From positions 62,001-126,000 of the forward strand of contig NC_016588.1 in NCBI RefSeq assembly GCF_000283655.1: a stretch of DNA of 64,000 bases. Reading direction: 5' to 3'. This DNA is from Azospirillum lipoferum 4B. Lineage in GTDB: Bacteria > Pseudomonadota > Alphaproteobacteria > Azospirillales > Azospirillaceae. The position numbers and the translations under genes were made by a program. This document shows, in pieces, positions 1 through 9,861 of the stretch; position 1 is the first letter of the stretch; each line of letters begins with the position of its first letter. The notes beneath the pieces were generated by a model, which was not told the DNA's origin, did not search any database, and saw only the letters and a program-made list of their open reading frames with translations.

Positions 1-359
1 CCACCCTGCGCCTGCCCGCGGACGAGGCGAAGGCGCTGATCGCCCGCTGCGACGAGGCGCTGGAGCTGGGGCGGGAGCGCAACAAGATCCTGCACGGCTC
101 CTGGATCCAGGGGGAAACCGACGATGTCGCCATCCGCCTGAACTACCGCGCCCATGGCCGCGTTTCCGCCAACGCCCCGGTCATCTCCGCCCGCGAGATC
201 GCGGAGATCAGCGACCGCATCACCATGCTGACCGAAAGCTTCGCCCAGATCCTGCTGCGGCTGGGCCTGCTCGATCCGAAGAACCCGATGCGCAGCCCGG
301 GGCGCGCCGCCGGGGGAGCGGGTGGCGATGGCAAGCTGCGGGAAGCGGGAGAGGACTGA
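1..359 (+). CDS. Partial gene: C-terminal 118 residues of an unrecognised protein
   Basis: The frame is open from base 3 to a TGA at 357-359; the 5' end lies outside the window. The visible part is alpha-helical and charged, with a segment reading ERNKILHGSW followed by a short beta-like stretch, then a Gly/Ala-rich tail of low complexity. The NKILHGSW pattern is typical of small uncharacterised helical proteins (some HEPN-like), but I cannot assign a family. It ends 20 bases before the stop codon of the convergent fucosyltransferase-like gene. Confidence 0.6.
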   Translation, partial: TLRLPADEAKALIARCDEALELGRERNKILHGSWIQGETDDVAIRLNYRAHGRVSANAPVISAREIAEISDRITMLTESFAQILLRLGLLDPKNPMRSPGRAAGGAGGDGKLREAGED

Positions 360-378
360 GGCGCTCCCGCCGTTCTCC

Positions 379-1692
379 CTACCTCCAGGGATCGAACCTT
401 TCCAGGGCGGCGTTGCCGGGGGCGGGGCGCAGCAGCAGGCGCGGGGACGGGTTCAGGGCCGCGGCGGTGGCGGCGAAGGAACCGGTGCTGATCGCCAGGA
501 TGTCGGACCGGGTCAGGACATGGAAGTCCTGCAGATAGTCGAGCCCCTCCCAGCGGACCGGGAAATCGTCCTTCGTCACCGGGGAGAAGCGGGCGAATTC
601 CGGCACCACCTTCGGCTCGTCGGTGGCGACGAACAGCACCGGATCCTCCAGCGTCGGCCACAGCCCGTCCAGCCAGTCGAGATAGAGCGACAGCGGCGTG
701 TAGTCCTGGTTCCACCAGTCGGTCTGGCGGATGTGCACGGCGACCAGGGTGCGGCCGCGGCGGCGCAGCATCTCCACCGGCGGTTCCAGGAAGCGGTCCC
801 AGCAGGAGCGCGGCGTCAGCCAGGACAGGATGTCGGCCTGCCGCGCCTTCAGCATCGCGTCGACCGGCGAGCCGCCCAGGAACAGGTCGCGGTCGCGGAG
901 CGGATCGGCGACCCGTTCCGCGAAGCCGTCGGCGAACTCCCTGCGGCAGCGCAGCCAGCCCTGGAATTCCGGCAGGACCGCCGGATCGAGCCGGGGGTCG
1001 TCGAGGTCGAAGAAGGCATGGCCGACCCAGTCGGGGGTCAGGAACTCCATGCCGTAGGACTCGGCATAGAGGCGGACGGCGACATACTCGTTCACCGTCT
1101 GGGCGAAGCGGCCGTAATTGCCGAGCGAGGCCATGCTGAGCCAGGGGCGGTCGCCCCGCACCTCCCGCCGCCGGTTCCATCGGGCGTCCGGCGGCAGCGA
1201 CCGGTCGAAACGCATCAGCGAATAGGCGATGTAGGCCGGGGAGTGGTTGTTCTTCAACTCCACGGCCCGTTCCAGCAGCCCATAGGCGCCGTCCGCGTCT
1301 CCCTTCGCCTTGAGCACCTCGGCAAGCCCGGTCATCGCCTCGGCATAGTCGGACCGCGCGCCCATGGCGCTCCTGAAGGCCAGTTCCGCCCGGTCCAGAT
1401 CCCCGGACAGCAGCAGGGCCATGCCCAGGTGATGGGCGGTGTCGGGGGAGGCCGGGTTCCGGCGCAGCGCGAGGCTCAGGATCGGCACCGCCGCCGCCGG
1501 GTCGCGGGCCTTGTAGGCGGAGATGCCCTTGACCAGCAGCGCCTCGGGGTTTTCCGGAACGGCCGCCAGGATGCGGTCGCAGATGGCGGCGCTGATGTCG
1601 AGCCATCCGGAATTGCAGTAGTCGAGCGCCTGCCGCACGGCATCGGGCAGGGACAGCTGCTGTCCGGCTATGGTTTCGATCCGGATGGACAT
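379..1692 (-). CDS. TPR protein with fucosyltransferase-like C-terminal domain
   Basis: 437 residues, ATG start at 1692. Residues 20-155 form about four TPR-like helical pairs (alternating small and aromatic residues, with Asn-Pro turns). The C-terminal half carries HIRQTD at 320-325 and SDILAISTGSF at 396-406. These resemble the nucleotide-sugar-binding HxRxxD motif and the late D-x-x-x-x-S-x-S-F motif of GT11/GT23-type alpha-fucosyltransferases such as NodZ. The TPR part probably binds a protein substrate or partner. It is divergent from the next glycosyltransferase gene across 242 bases. No signal peptide, so cytoplasmic. Fucosyl specificity is an inference; only the GT-B-like fold and donor motif are supported. 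It could instead act on another GDP-sugar. Confidence 0.7.
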   Translation of the reverse strand: MSIRIETIAGQQLSLPDAVRQALDYCNSGWLDISAAICDRILAAVPENPEALLVKGISAYKARDPAAAVPILSLALRRNPASPDTAHHLGMALLLSGDLDRAELAFRSAMGARSDYAEAMTGLAEVLKAKGDADGAYGLLERAVELKNNHSPAYIAYSLMRFDRSLPPDARWNRRREVRGDRPWLSMASLGNYGRFAQTVNEYVAVRLYAESYGMEFLTPDWVGHAFFDLDDPRLDPAVLPEFQGWLRCRREFADGFAERVADPLRDRDLFLGGSPVDAMLKARQADILSWLTPRSCWDRFLEPPVEMLRRRGRTLVAVHIRQTDWWNQDYTPLSLYLDWLDGLWPTLEDPVLFVATDEPKVVPEFARFSPVTKDDFPVRWEGLDYLQDFHVLTRSDILAISTGSFAATAAALNPSPRLLLRPAPGNAALERFDPWR

Positions 1693-1934
1693 GGCGGTTC
1701 CGAAGGCTTCTGCCGAAGAGGTACCCCGTCTGGGCGGACCTCACTTGCACCCTTGCCCGCGAGGGGTCAAGTTGCCTCGTTGCAAAACCTCAAGATTTCA
1801 CCGATCTTCCCGGCCCCAGCCCCGCCCCATCCAACCCGATCGTCCCAGGCCCGATCCAGGTCCCGAGATCCAAATCCCGGGTTTGGCGGGCCGCTTCGCC
1901 AGCACCCGTTCCTCCCCAGGATGCCAGCCCTGAC

Positions 1935-3539
1935 ATGACCTCGATCCAAGACATCCTGCAGAAGGCCGTCGGCCTGCATCATGGCGCGGAGGCCGGCCGT
2001 GCGGCGGCGATCTACCGTTCCATCCTGGCGCTCGAGCCGGCCCAACCGGATGCCCTGCACCTGCTCGGCCTGCTGATCCGCCGCGACGGCAGGACGGCGG
2101 ACGGCGCGCTGTTGATGGAGCGCGCGCTGCTGCTGGAGCCGATGCATTCGGGGGCGCTTCTCAATCGCGCCCTCACCCTGCAGCAACTCGGGAAACCCGA
2201 CGAGGCCGCCGCGCATTTCCGGCGCAGTCTGGAACTGGACCCGGCATCCGACATCTCCCTGTCGCGTCTGGCCAATGAGGCGCTCGCCTGCGGGCGGTTG
2301 GCCGAGGCTGGCCGGCTTCTTCGCCGCTCCGCCGCCTTGGGGGTGGGCAGCGGGACCCCGGACGACCGGCAGCGCCGTGCGCTGGAGCGCCGTGCCACCG
2401 CCCGCGACCTGCGCGAGGATGCGGAGGATCGGACCCTGCCGCCTGGGCTGGTGGTGCGCGGGGTGTTCCGTGACAGCAGCGGCTATGCCTTCGCCGTCCG
2501 CCGCTTCGTCCGGGGGCTGGTGGAGGCGGGAATCCGGGTCCGGCTGGTCGACCTGAACTATGCCGACGCCGACAATCTTCCCGACGACCAGATCGATCCG
2601 CTGCTGCGCACGCTCGACCGGCCGGTGCGGGCCAAGGCGGTGCTGACCATCACCACCCCGCCGGCGGTGGAGGCCGTTCCCGGCCTGAAGACCATCAATT
2701 ACACCATGTTCGAGGCTCTCGACATTCCGCCCCTGTGGGCGGCGCAGAGCCGGCGCCACGACCATGTCGTCGTCGCCACCGGGTCCTCGCGCGAGGCATG
2801 GCTGCGTGCCGGCCATCCGCCGGACCGCGTCCATGTCAGCCCCGCCGGCGTCGACGCGGTGGAGGCCGGCAGCATCCCCCCCTCGGCCATCGTCGACAGC
2901 GCCGGCCGCCGCCTGTCCGATTACCGGGTGCGCGTCCTGAACGTCTCCGACTTCAACGACCGCAAGAACCTGGACGGGCTGCTGCGGGTCTGGCTGGGCA
3001 CGACGCGGGCGGAGGATTCCGCGGCCCTGCTGCTGAAGGTCGGCAAGGGCAGCGGGGTTTCCGACGGCATGCGCGACCTGCTGACGCGGGTGTCGGCACA
3101 GATCGGCCGGACGCTGGCCCAGGCGGCCCCGGTCTTCCTGGTGGAAGGCAAGCTGTCAGATGCGGACATGATGGGGCTGCATGCCGCCTCGACCCATTAC
3201 TGGAGCATGTCGCACGGCGAGGGCTGGGACCTGCCGATGGCGCAGGCCGGCGCCATGGGCCTGACCCTGCTGGCGCCCGATCACAGCGCCTACCATGCCT
3301 ATCTCGACGACCGGGTGGCGCACATGATCCCGAGCCCCGTCACGCCCGGCATCACCGCCTATGCCGGCCAGGACTGGTGGAGCCCCGACGAGGGCGAGGC
3401 CGCCCGGCTGCTGCGCGCGGTCATCGACGATCCCGACGGCACCCGCCGCTCGGCACAGGCCCACCTGCTGGAGCATTTCAGCTGGCAGGCCGCCACCCGC
3501 CGCCTGATCGACCTTCTGCGGGAGCTGGACGCGCTGTGA
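1935..3539 (+). CDS. TPR-containing GT4-type glycosyltransferase
   Basis: 534 residues, ATG at 1935. Residues 1-130 are three to four TPR units (A-E-A-G-R-A-A-A-I-Y type helices, PDALHLLGLL, NRALTLQQLGKPDEAAAHF). After a linker, residues 150-534 look like a GT-B glycosyltransferase. There is a loop reading NVSDFNDRKN before the C-terminal Rossmann domain, and SHGEGWDLPMAQAGA at 426-440 matches the conserved E-containing donor-binding loop of GT4 enzymes. Cytoplasmic, with no membrane segment. The stop codon overlaps the GTG of the next glycosyltransferase (GTGA), so the two are translationally coupled. TPR-fused glycosyltransferases often modify proteins; the acceptor here is unknown, but secreted repeat proteins are encoded just downstream. 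Confidence 0.8.
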   Translation: MTSIQDILQKAVGLHHGAEAGRAAAIYRSILALEPAQPDALHLLGLLIRRDGRTADGALLMERALLLEPMHSGALLNRALTLQQLGKPDEAAAHFRRSLELDPASDISLSRLANEALACGRLAEAGRLLRRSAALGVGSGTPDDRQRRALERRATARDLREDAEDRTLPPGLVVRGVFRDSSGYAFAVRRFVRGLVEAGIRVRLVDLNYADADNLPDDQIDPLLRTLDRPVRAKAVLTITTPPAVEAVPGLKTINYTMFEALDIPPLWAAQSRRHDHVVVATGSSREAWLRAGHPPDRVHVSPAGVDAVEAGSIPPSAIVDSAGRRLSDYRVRVLNVSDFNDRKNLDGLLRVWLGTTRAEDSAALLLKVGKGSGVSDGMRDLLTRVSAQIGRTLAQAAPVFLVEGKLSDADMMGLHAASTHYWSMSHGEGWDLPMAQAGAMGLTLLAPDHSAYHAYLDDRVAHMIPSPVTPGITAYAGQDWWSPDEGEAARLLRAVIDDPDGTRRSAQAHLLEHFSWQAATRRLIDLLRELDAL

Positions 3540-6500
3540 CCGGTCCCATCATGCCCAATGCGAACCTGCCCGATCCCGTCACCCTCTTCTGCTGTCTGGC
3601 ACCGCCCGGCTATTACCGCCGGCCGCTGTTCTCCGACCGGGAGGTGTTCTGCGGCCCCGACTGCCCGACGGTGGAGACGGGCGACGGCTTCTCCTCGCTG
3701 AACACACCGCACGGCGAATACGATCTGGCGGCGGTGGTCGCCCGGCTGCCGGCGCATCAGCGGCCGGAGCTGATCGTGGTGAAGGCCGACGCCACCCGGC
3801 GCAACCTTCCCCGCGGGCTGGACCGGCTGCCGGGAACCAAGCTTCTGCTGGTCGGCGACAGCCACCATCTCGCCGGTCCGCTGCGCACGCTGCTGGCCTA
3901 TGGCGCGATGGAGAGCTTCGACGCGGTGATGCTCGACCACACCCGCCAGCATGCCCACGCCTTCCTGGAGGCGGGGTTCGAGCGGGTCTATTGGATCCCG
4001 GCGGTCGATTATGCGTTGCGCCGGCGCGACATCCTGGCGGAGCCCCAGGGGAACTCCCTTGCGGAGTTCCGGTTCGACCTCACCTTCGTCGGGCAGATCG
4101 GCGTCTTCCACCCCTGGCGGCGCCATGTGCTTGACCGGCTGAGCGCGGCGGGGCTGCCGCTGGTGGGCATGCGGGCCGAGCCGGAGAAGGCGGCCGACGT
4201 CTATGCCGCCTCGCGCGTCACGCTGAACTGCTCGCTGAACGGCGACCTCAACCTGCGCGTCTTCGAAGCGCTGGGGGCCGGCGGCTTCCTGCTCACCGAC
4301 GCGCTGTCGCCGGACGCCGGGCTGGAGCGCTGCTTCACCCCCGGCCGCCATCTCGCGACATACCGCTCGCCGGACGAGCTGGTGGAACTGGCGCGCCATT
4401 ATCTCGACCACCCGGACGAGGCGATGGCGATCCGCCGGGCCGGGCAGGCGCATCTGCTGGAATTCCACAGCCCGCAGGTCAAGCGTGCCCAGTTCTTCGC
4501 CGCCGTGTTCGACGACCGTGTGGATCCGGCGCTGGAGCTGCGCTCCGAACGGCGCGGCCTGAGGGCGCTGCCGGTGCGTGGCATAGGGTTCCAGCGCCGT
4601 CTCGCCGCCTATGAGGCGTTGCAGCTGCTGCAACTGACGTCATCGCGGCTGATCGTTCATGCCGATGAGGATCGGGATGAGGGTGGCTTCGCCGCCGACC
4701 TGCGCGCCATGGCGCGCGACCTGCCCCGCGTGGTCTTCGCGGCTCCGGATGGGATGCCCGAGCCGGTGGCTTTGCCGCTGCCGCCGTCCTCCGACCGGGT
4801 GCGGGACGAGGCGGTGACGCTGCTGCCCTGGCCCGACCGGGCGGAGACCGACCGCCGGATGGCCCGGCTGCCCGGCGCCTCCGTCCTCTGCCCGACTCGG
4901 TCGTCGCGCGACCATGCCGCCGCGGTTGCCCATCTGGCCGATTGGGGCTTCGTGCCGACTGAGCCCGGCGGCATCCTGTTCCAATGCGCCGATGCCCTGC
5001 GCTATGCCGCACGCTCGCTGTCCGATCCGGCCCTCGCGGCGGCGCTGACGCCGGAGCTGAAGCGTGCGCGCCTCGCGGCGCTGGAGCCGCTGCTGCGGAC
5101 CGCCGACCAGATGATGGGGGTGGCCCAGCTCGCCAACCGGCTGGGCGACGCCGCCCTGACGGAGCGTTTCCTGCTGCGCTGCGTGGCATTGGACCGCCAG
5201 CAGCCGGACGCGCTCATCGGACTGGCCCGCCTGTGCGCGGCCGGCGGCCGGCGGGTCGAGGCCGCCATCTATCTTGCCGAGGCCCGGCGGGCCGCCCGGC
5301 TTGCCGACCTGCCCGATCCGGCTCCCGGCCTGGGCACCGATGCGCTTTTCGACGCTGCCGACCATCCGGCGTTCGAGCGCTATCGCAGCCTGTTCCGGCA
5401 GGCGACGGTCCCCTCGACCGGACGGCCGCGCCGCATCCTGGTGGTCACCAACCTGTTCCCGCCGCAGGAGTTCGGCGGCTACGGCCGCAAGCTGTGGGAG
5501 TTCTCGGCCGAGCTGATCCGCCGCGGCCATGCGGTCAAGGTGCTGACCGCCGACGTGCCTGAACTGGCGCGGCCGGGCATGGCCGGGACCGAGGACATCG
5601 AGGCGCATGTCGACCGTTCGCTGACCCTCTACGGCTATTGGAAGGAGGGGCGCGCCTTCACCCACGACGACAGGGCCCACTGCGCCGCCCTGATCCGCGC
5701 CAACATCCGCCGCGTGCTGGAGACCGCCCGCGACTTCCGTGCCGACGCCTGTCTGGTCGGCAACCTCGACATGCTGGCGACCGAGTTCCTCGACCCGCTG
5801 ACCCGGCAGATGGGTGTCCCGGTTCTGCATTGCCTGGGCAACCAGCATCCCGGCTACCCGCCGGAGGCGGCACCCCGCTCCCCCCTCTACCGTGCCGGGC
5901 CGGCCAGCGGCTGGGTGGCGGAGCGGCTGGCTGCCGGCGGCTACGGGCTGCCCGCCACGGTGATCCATCCCGGCGCCCGCGTCGATTACTTCCACCGTGC
6001 GGCGATGCCCGCGACCGACCGGCTGCGCATCGCCTTCGCCAGCCTGTTCGTCAACTACAAGGGGCCGCAGACGCTGGTCAACGCGCTTGCCATCCTGCAC
6101 CGCGAGGGCATCGACTTCGACTGCACCTTCGCCGGGGAGGCGCCGGACGCCGGCCTCGCGGCCCGCTGCCGCGACTTCGTGGAACGCAACGGCATGGCCG
6201 GCAAGGTGCGTTTCACCGGCTTTCTCGACCGCCGCGGCCTGTCCGACCTGTTCGCCCGCTGCAACGTGCTGGTCTTCCCCAGCGTCTTCCAGGAACCCTT
6301 CGGCATCTCGCAGGTGGAGGCGATGGCCGCCGGCCTGACCGTGATCGGCAGCGGCACCGGCGGCAGCGGCGAGGTGCTGCGCGACGGCGTCGACGGCCTG
6401 CTGTTCAAGGCGGAAGACCACGAGGCACTCGCCGGCTGCCTGCGCCGCCTGATCGGGGACCGTGCCGCCTGGCTGCGCATGGCCCTGTCCGGCCGCGACC

Positions 6501-6580
6501 GCGCCCGCGACTTCACCGTCGCCCGCTCCGTCGACCGCATCGAGGCGGTGTTCGAGGAACTGATCGGATTGAGGAACTGA
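3536..6580 (+). CDS. Large protein with two glycosyltransferase domains (CgeB-like and GT4)
   Basis: 1014 residues from a GTG at 3536 that overlaps the previous stop by four bases, with GGAG 11 bases upstream; ATG at 3551 is the alternative start. The open frame extends further upstream, but that part is the shadow of the preceding gene. Residues 1-330 resemble CgeB-type glycosyltransferases (LTFVGQIGVFHPWRRHVLDR, then SLNGDLNLRVFEALGAGGF). The middle (about 520-590) has TPR-like helices. Residues 630-1014 are a complete GT4 domain starting NLFPPQEFGGYGRKLWEF and carrying the E-x7-E donor motif at E920-E928 (EPFGISQVEA). Two catalytic domains in one chain suggest that two consecutive sugars are added. 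Substrate unknown. Confidence 0.8.
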   Translation: MTGPIMPNANLPDPVTLFCCLAPPGYYRRPLFSDREVFCGPDCPTVETGDGFSSLNTPHGEYDLAAVVARLPAHQRPELIVVKADATRRNLPRGLDRLPGTKLLLVGDSHHLAGPLRTLLAYGAMESFDAVMLDHTRQHAHAFLEAGFERVYWIPAVDYALRRRDILAEPQGNSLAEFRFDLTFVGQIGVFHPWRRHVLDRLSAAGLPLVGMRAEPEKAADVYAASRVTLNCSLNGDLNLRVFEALGAGGFLLTDALSPDAGLERCFTPGRHLATYRSPDELVELARHYLDHPDEAMAIRRAGQAHLLEFHSPQVKRAQFFAAVFDDRVDPALELRSERRGLRALPVRGIGFQRRLAAYEALQLLQLTSSRLIVHADEDRDEGGFAADLRAMARDLPRVVFAAPDGMPEPVALPLPPSSDRVRDEAVTLLPWPDRAETDRRMARLPGASVLCPTRSSRDHAAAVAHLADWGFVPTEPGGILFQCADALRYAARSLSDPALAAALTPELKRARLAALEPLLRTADQMMGVAQLANRLGDAALTERFLLRCVALDRQQPDALIGLARLCAAGGRRVEAAIYLAEARRAARLADLPDPAPGLGTDALFDAADHPAFERYRSLFRQATVPSTGRPRRILVVTNLFPPQEFGGYGRKLWEFSAELIRRGHAVKVLTADVPELARPGMAGTEDIEAHVDRSLTLYGYWKEGRAFTHDDRAHCAALIRANIRRVLETARDFRADACLVGNLDMLATEFLDPLTRQMGVPVLHCLGNQHPGYPPEAAPRSPLYRAGPASGWVAERLAAGGYGLPATVIHPGARVDYFHRAAMPATDRLRIAFASLFVNYKGPQTLVNALAILHREGIDFDCTFAGEAPDAGLAARCRDFVERNGMAGKVRFTGFLDRRGLSDLFARCNVLVFPSVFQEPFGISQVEAMAAGLTVIGSGTGGSGEVLRDGVDGLLFKAEDHEALAGCLRRLIGDRAAWLRMALSGRDRARDFTVARSVDRIEAVFEELIGLRN

Positions 6581-6726
6581 TTGCCCGGAAGGGATGAGCG
6601 GGAGGGGGAGCCGCAGCGCGCCGTCCGGTGAGAAAAATGGTCCGGGTCTCCGTCCCCTTTCGATTGGGGAATGAAAGGTTGTAGAGTGGCGGAGCCGCAG
6701 TCCGCGGCGCGGATTTCCTCCCGGCG

Positions 6727-9700
6727 ATGACGACCACCCTCTTCGATCTGCCCGATGTTTCGGCCGGCACCTTGCCAACCTGCTCCTGTCTGCTGTGCAG
6801 CGCTGCCGGCTGGAGCGCCGCCCCCATCGCCGCAGGGCCGGGCGCGCAGGGAGTGCCGCAGGGTGCCTCCTTCGCCACCATCTCGACCCTGCTGGCGACG
6901 GGGACGCCGCGCTGGGGCAGCGGCGGGGTCGGCAGCGGGGCGACGGTCAGCTACAGCTTCATGGAGCAGGCGCCGTCCTACGCCTCCAGCTCGGACAGGA
7001 CCGGCTTCGCACCGCTGTCGAGTACGCAGCGCGACGCGGTACGGCAGGCCTTCGCCGCCTGGAGCGCCGTCGCCAACATCTTCTTCGTCGAAACCTCCGA
7101 CAGCGCCAACAGCGGGCAGGGCGGGTCGATCCGCCTCGGCACCAACCGGCAAAGCTCCAGCGCCGCCTACGCCTACTATCCGACCGGATCGCTCTATGAC
7201 GGCGGCGGCGACATCTATCTCGCCAACAACAGCTCGACCAACACCAGCCCGACGCCGGGAACCTACGGCTACCTGACCATCCTGCACGAGATCGGCCACG
7301 CCATCGGGCTGAAGCATCCCGGCAACTACAACGCCACCGGCGGCGGGGGCGAGCCGCCCTATCTGTCCTCGGCCGAGGACAATTACCGCTACACGCTCAT
7401 GTCCTACAACCGGCATCCCAGCCTGGGCCTGAACGGGCTGGCGACGGGACCGGCGCTGTACGACATCGCGGCTGTCCAATACCTGTACGGAGCCAACACC
7501 GACACCCGCATCGGCGACGACCGCTATGCCTTCGCCAGCAACACCGTCGCAGTCAGCCAGGCCATCTGGGATACCGGCGGCACCGACAGCATCGACGCCA
7601 GCGGGCAGGCCTCGGCCGTCACCATCGACCTGACGCCCGGCGCCTTCAGCTCCATCGGTCCCAACGGATCGGGCGGGCTGGCGGTGGACAATGTGGCGAT
7701 CGCCGACGGCGTCACCATCGAGACCGCCATCGGCGGTGGCGGCAGCGACATCCTGATCGGCAACACCGCCAACAACCTGCTGACCGGCGGCGAGGGCTCC
7801 GACACGCTGACCGGCGGGTCGGGCGACGACACGTTGCAGGGCGGCGGCGGCACCGACACCGCGGTCTACAACGGCAGCCGCTCTTCCTACACCGTCACCG
7901 TCTCCGCCGACGGCGCCACCATCTCCGGCGGCAGCGAAGGCACCGACAGTCTGACCGACGTCGAATATGCCCTGTTCGCCGACACCCGCATCAGCCTGAT
8001 GCCCCCGGCGGTGACCGCCCGGACCGGCCGGGTTTCCATCGGCTCCTCGATCGGCCTCGCCAGCCTGGTGACGGCGACCGACCCGGCCGGCGGCCTCGTC
8101 ACCCAGTATGAGCTGGTCGACAACACCCAGGGCGCCGGCTCCATCATGGTCGGCGGGGTGGCCCAGGCGACGGGCGCCGTGGTCTCGCTGAGTGCGGCGG
8201 CCTTCGTCGGCGTCACCTTCGCCGCCTCCTCCCTGACCAGCCTCGACGAGCTGTCGGTGCGCGCCTACAACGGCGTGGCGTGGAGCCGCTGGATCGGCTT
8301 CATCGTTGCCTCCCGCCCGGCCAACCGGCCGCCGGCCGTCCAGTCGGACAGGACGCTGGTCGTGCGGGAAGGCGGGCCGGCCATATCGCTGGGCATCGAC
8401 CGGCCGAGCGATCCGGACGAGGGCGACAGCATGGTCGTGACCCTGGCCCGGCTGCCGACCGGCGGCATCCTGCGGCTGGCGAACGGCAACCCCGTCACCG
8501 CCGGCATGACGCTCGGCACAGCCGATCTGGCCGGACTGACCTATCAGGCGCCGTCCGGGACATCGGGAACGCCCGGCTCCTTCGCCTATACCGTCACCGA
8601 CAGCCAGGGTGCGGTCAGCGGCCAGACCGTGACGCTGCGGGTCACCTCGCTGGCCGAGACGATGGCCGGGTTCGACCCGCTGGCCTATCTCGCCTCCAAC
8701 CCCGACCTCGTCGCCGTCTTCGGCACCGACGAGGCGGCCGCGCGCGAGCATTACCTGCGCTCCGGCCGGGCAGAGGGGCGGGCGACCGGCTCCTTCGATC
8801 CGCTCTCCTATCTGGCGGCCAACCCGGACCTGGCCGCCGCCTTCGGGTACGACCGCAACGCGGCGACCCGGCATTATCTGGCCTTCGGCCGGCGGGAAGG
8901 GCGCAGCACCGGCAGCTTCGATCCGTTGGCCTATCTGGCTGCCAACGCCGATCTGGCCGCCGCCTTCGGCACCGATACCGTAGCCGCCACCCGCCATTAC
9001 CTGACCCACGGCCAGCGGGAGGGACGCGGCACCCGTTTCGACGGGTATGGCTATCTGGTGTCGAACCCGGATGTCACCGCCGCCTTCGGGCTCGATCCGG
9101 CGGCGGCGGTCCGCCATTACGTGTTCCACGGCCGACAGGAAGGGCGCGGCGTCGGCTTCGACAGCCTGGGCTATCTGGCCGCCAACACCGACCTCGCCGC
9201 CGCCTTCGGGCCCGACCCGGCGGCGGGGGTCCGCCATTACCTGTCCTACGGCCAGCAGGAAGGACGCGGCAGCAGCTTCGACGCGCTCTCCTATCTGGCG
9301 GCAAATCCCGATCTGGCCGCTGCCTTCGGCACCGATTCCACGCGGGCGGCGGAGCATTACATCCGCTATGGCCGGCTGGAGAACCGCAGCACCAGCTTCA
9401 ACGCCCATGACCATCTGCTGGCCAACCCGGACCTGCTGAGCGTCTTTTCGGGCAACGAGCGGCAGGTGAAGCTCTATGTCGTCCTCTACGGCAACACGCC
9501 GCGGCGCGACGCCGCCGGCTTCGACGCGCTGAGCTATCTGGCAGCCAACCCGGATCTGGCAGCAACCTTCGGCACCGATACCGCGGCAGCCACCGCCCAT
9601 TACCAGTCCACCGGACAGGCGGACGGGCGCCCGACCCGGTTCAACGCGTTCGCCTATCTGATGGCCAACCCCGATCTCAGCGCCGCCTTCGGCAGCGACC

Positions 9701-9834
9701 AGCAGCAGGCGCTGGTTCATTTCATCACCTACGGCCGCAACGAGCCGCGCCCCAACCCGATCGGCCATGGCCGCCCGCAATCGGCCGGCCTTGCCATGGC
9801 CGGCGACGGGATTCTGGCGGTGGGAATGGGATGA
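6727..9834 (+). CDS. Serralysin-like M10 metalloprotease with RTX and C-terminal repeats
   Basis: 1035 residues. The zinc site is complete: HEIGHAIGLKHPG with H187, E188, H191 and H197, and a Met-turn LMSYN at 224-228, as in peptidase family M10B. A short block of Gly-rich calcium-binding repeats (GGGGSDILIG, GGEGSDTLTGG, GGSGDDTLQGG) follows at about 338-380. Residues 430-640 look like cadherin/Ig-like beta domains, and nine repeats of about 40 residues fill 649-1013. There is no cleavable signal peptide, as usual for RTX proteases exported in one step. The gene is convergent with the M50/HlyD exporter gene 27 bases away, so it is a candidate substrate of that exporter, or a protease acting on the adhesin. 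No protease inhibitor or ABC exporter gene is adjacent. Confidence 0.85.
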   Translation: MTTTLFDLPDVSAGTLPTCSCLLCSAAGWSAAPIAAGPGAQGVPQGASFATISTLLATGTPRWGSGGVGSGATVSYSFMEQAPSYASSSDRTGFAPLSSTQRDAVRQAFAAWSAVANIFFVETSDSANSGQGGSIRLGTNRQSSSAAYAYYPTGSLYDGGGDIYLANNSSTNTSPTPGTYGYLTILHEIGHAIGLKHPGNYNATGGGGEPPYLSSAEDNYRYTLMSYNRHPSLGLNGLATGPALYDIAAVQYLYGANTDTRIGDDRYAFASNTVAVSQAIWDTGGTDSIDASGQASAVTIDLTPGAFSSIGPNGSGGLAVDNVAIADGVTIETAIGGGGSDILIGNTANNLLTGGEGSDTLTGGSGDDTLQGGGGTDTAVYNGSRSSYTVTVSADGATISGGSEGTDSLTDVEYALFADTRISLMPPAVTARTGRVSIGSSIGLASLVTATDPAGGLVTQYELVDNTQGAGSIMVGGVAQATGAVVSLSAAAFVGVTFAASSLTSLDELSVRAYNGVAWSRWIGFIVASRPANRPPAVQSDRTLVVREGGPAISLGIDRPSDPDEGDSMVVTLARLPTGGILRLANGNPVTAGMTLGTADLAGLTYQAPSGTSGTPGSFAYTVTDSQGAVSGQTVTLRVTSLAETMAGFDPLAYLASNPDLVAVFGTDEAAAREHYLRSGRAEGRATGSFDPLSYLAANPDLAAAFGYDRNAATRHYLAFGRREGRSTGSFDPLAYLAANADLAAAFGTDTVAATRHYLTHGQREGRGTRFDGYGYLVSNPDVTAAFGLDPAAAVRHYVFHGRQEGRGVGFDSLGYLAANTDLAAAFGPDPAAGVRHYLSYGQQEGRGSSFDALSYLAANPDLAAAFGTDSTRAAEHYIRYGRLENRSTSFNAHDHLLANPDLLSVFSGNERQVKLYVVLYGNTPRRDAAGFDALSYLAANPDLAATFGTDTAAATAHYQSTGQADGRPTRFNAFAYLMANPDLSAAFGSDQQQALVHFITYGRNEPRPNPIGHGRPQSAGLAMAGDGILAVGMG
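8671..9765 (+). repeat. Nine in-frame ~120-bp repeats in the protease C-terminus
   Basis: Nine consecutive units of 39-41 residues follow the pattern F-D-x-L-x-Y-L-A-A-N-P-D-L-A-A-A-F-G, then A-x-x-H-Y, then G-R-x-E-G-R. Units 6 and 8 match this pattern closely; unit 7 (from FNAHDHLL) is the most diverged. Nucleotide identity between units is moderate, so the expansion is not very recent. The pattern predicts helical hairpins rather than beta-roll RTX repeats. The function is not known to me; a binding or spacer role is plausible. Confidence 0.85.
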
Positions 9835-9861
9835 TCCCGGAAGTTCCTGCTGGCCGTCCGG

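Noticed and set aside
2735-3535. Upstream extension of the double glycosyltransferase
   Set aside because: The frame is open but overlaps the preceding gene completely and reads as an Arg/Pro/Gly-rich shadow; the GTGA overlap gives a natural start at 3536.
9828-9838. GGGATGATCCC as a terminator between the convergent protease and exporter genes
   Set aside because: The loop would be one base, so it cannot form a hairpin; no other stem is evident in the 27-base gap.
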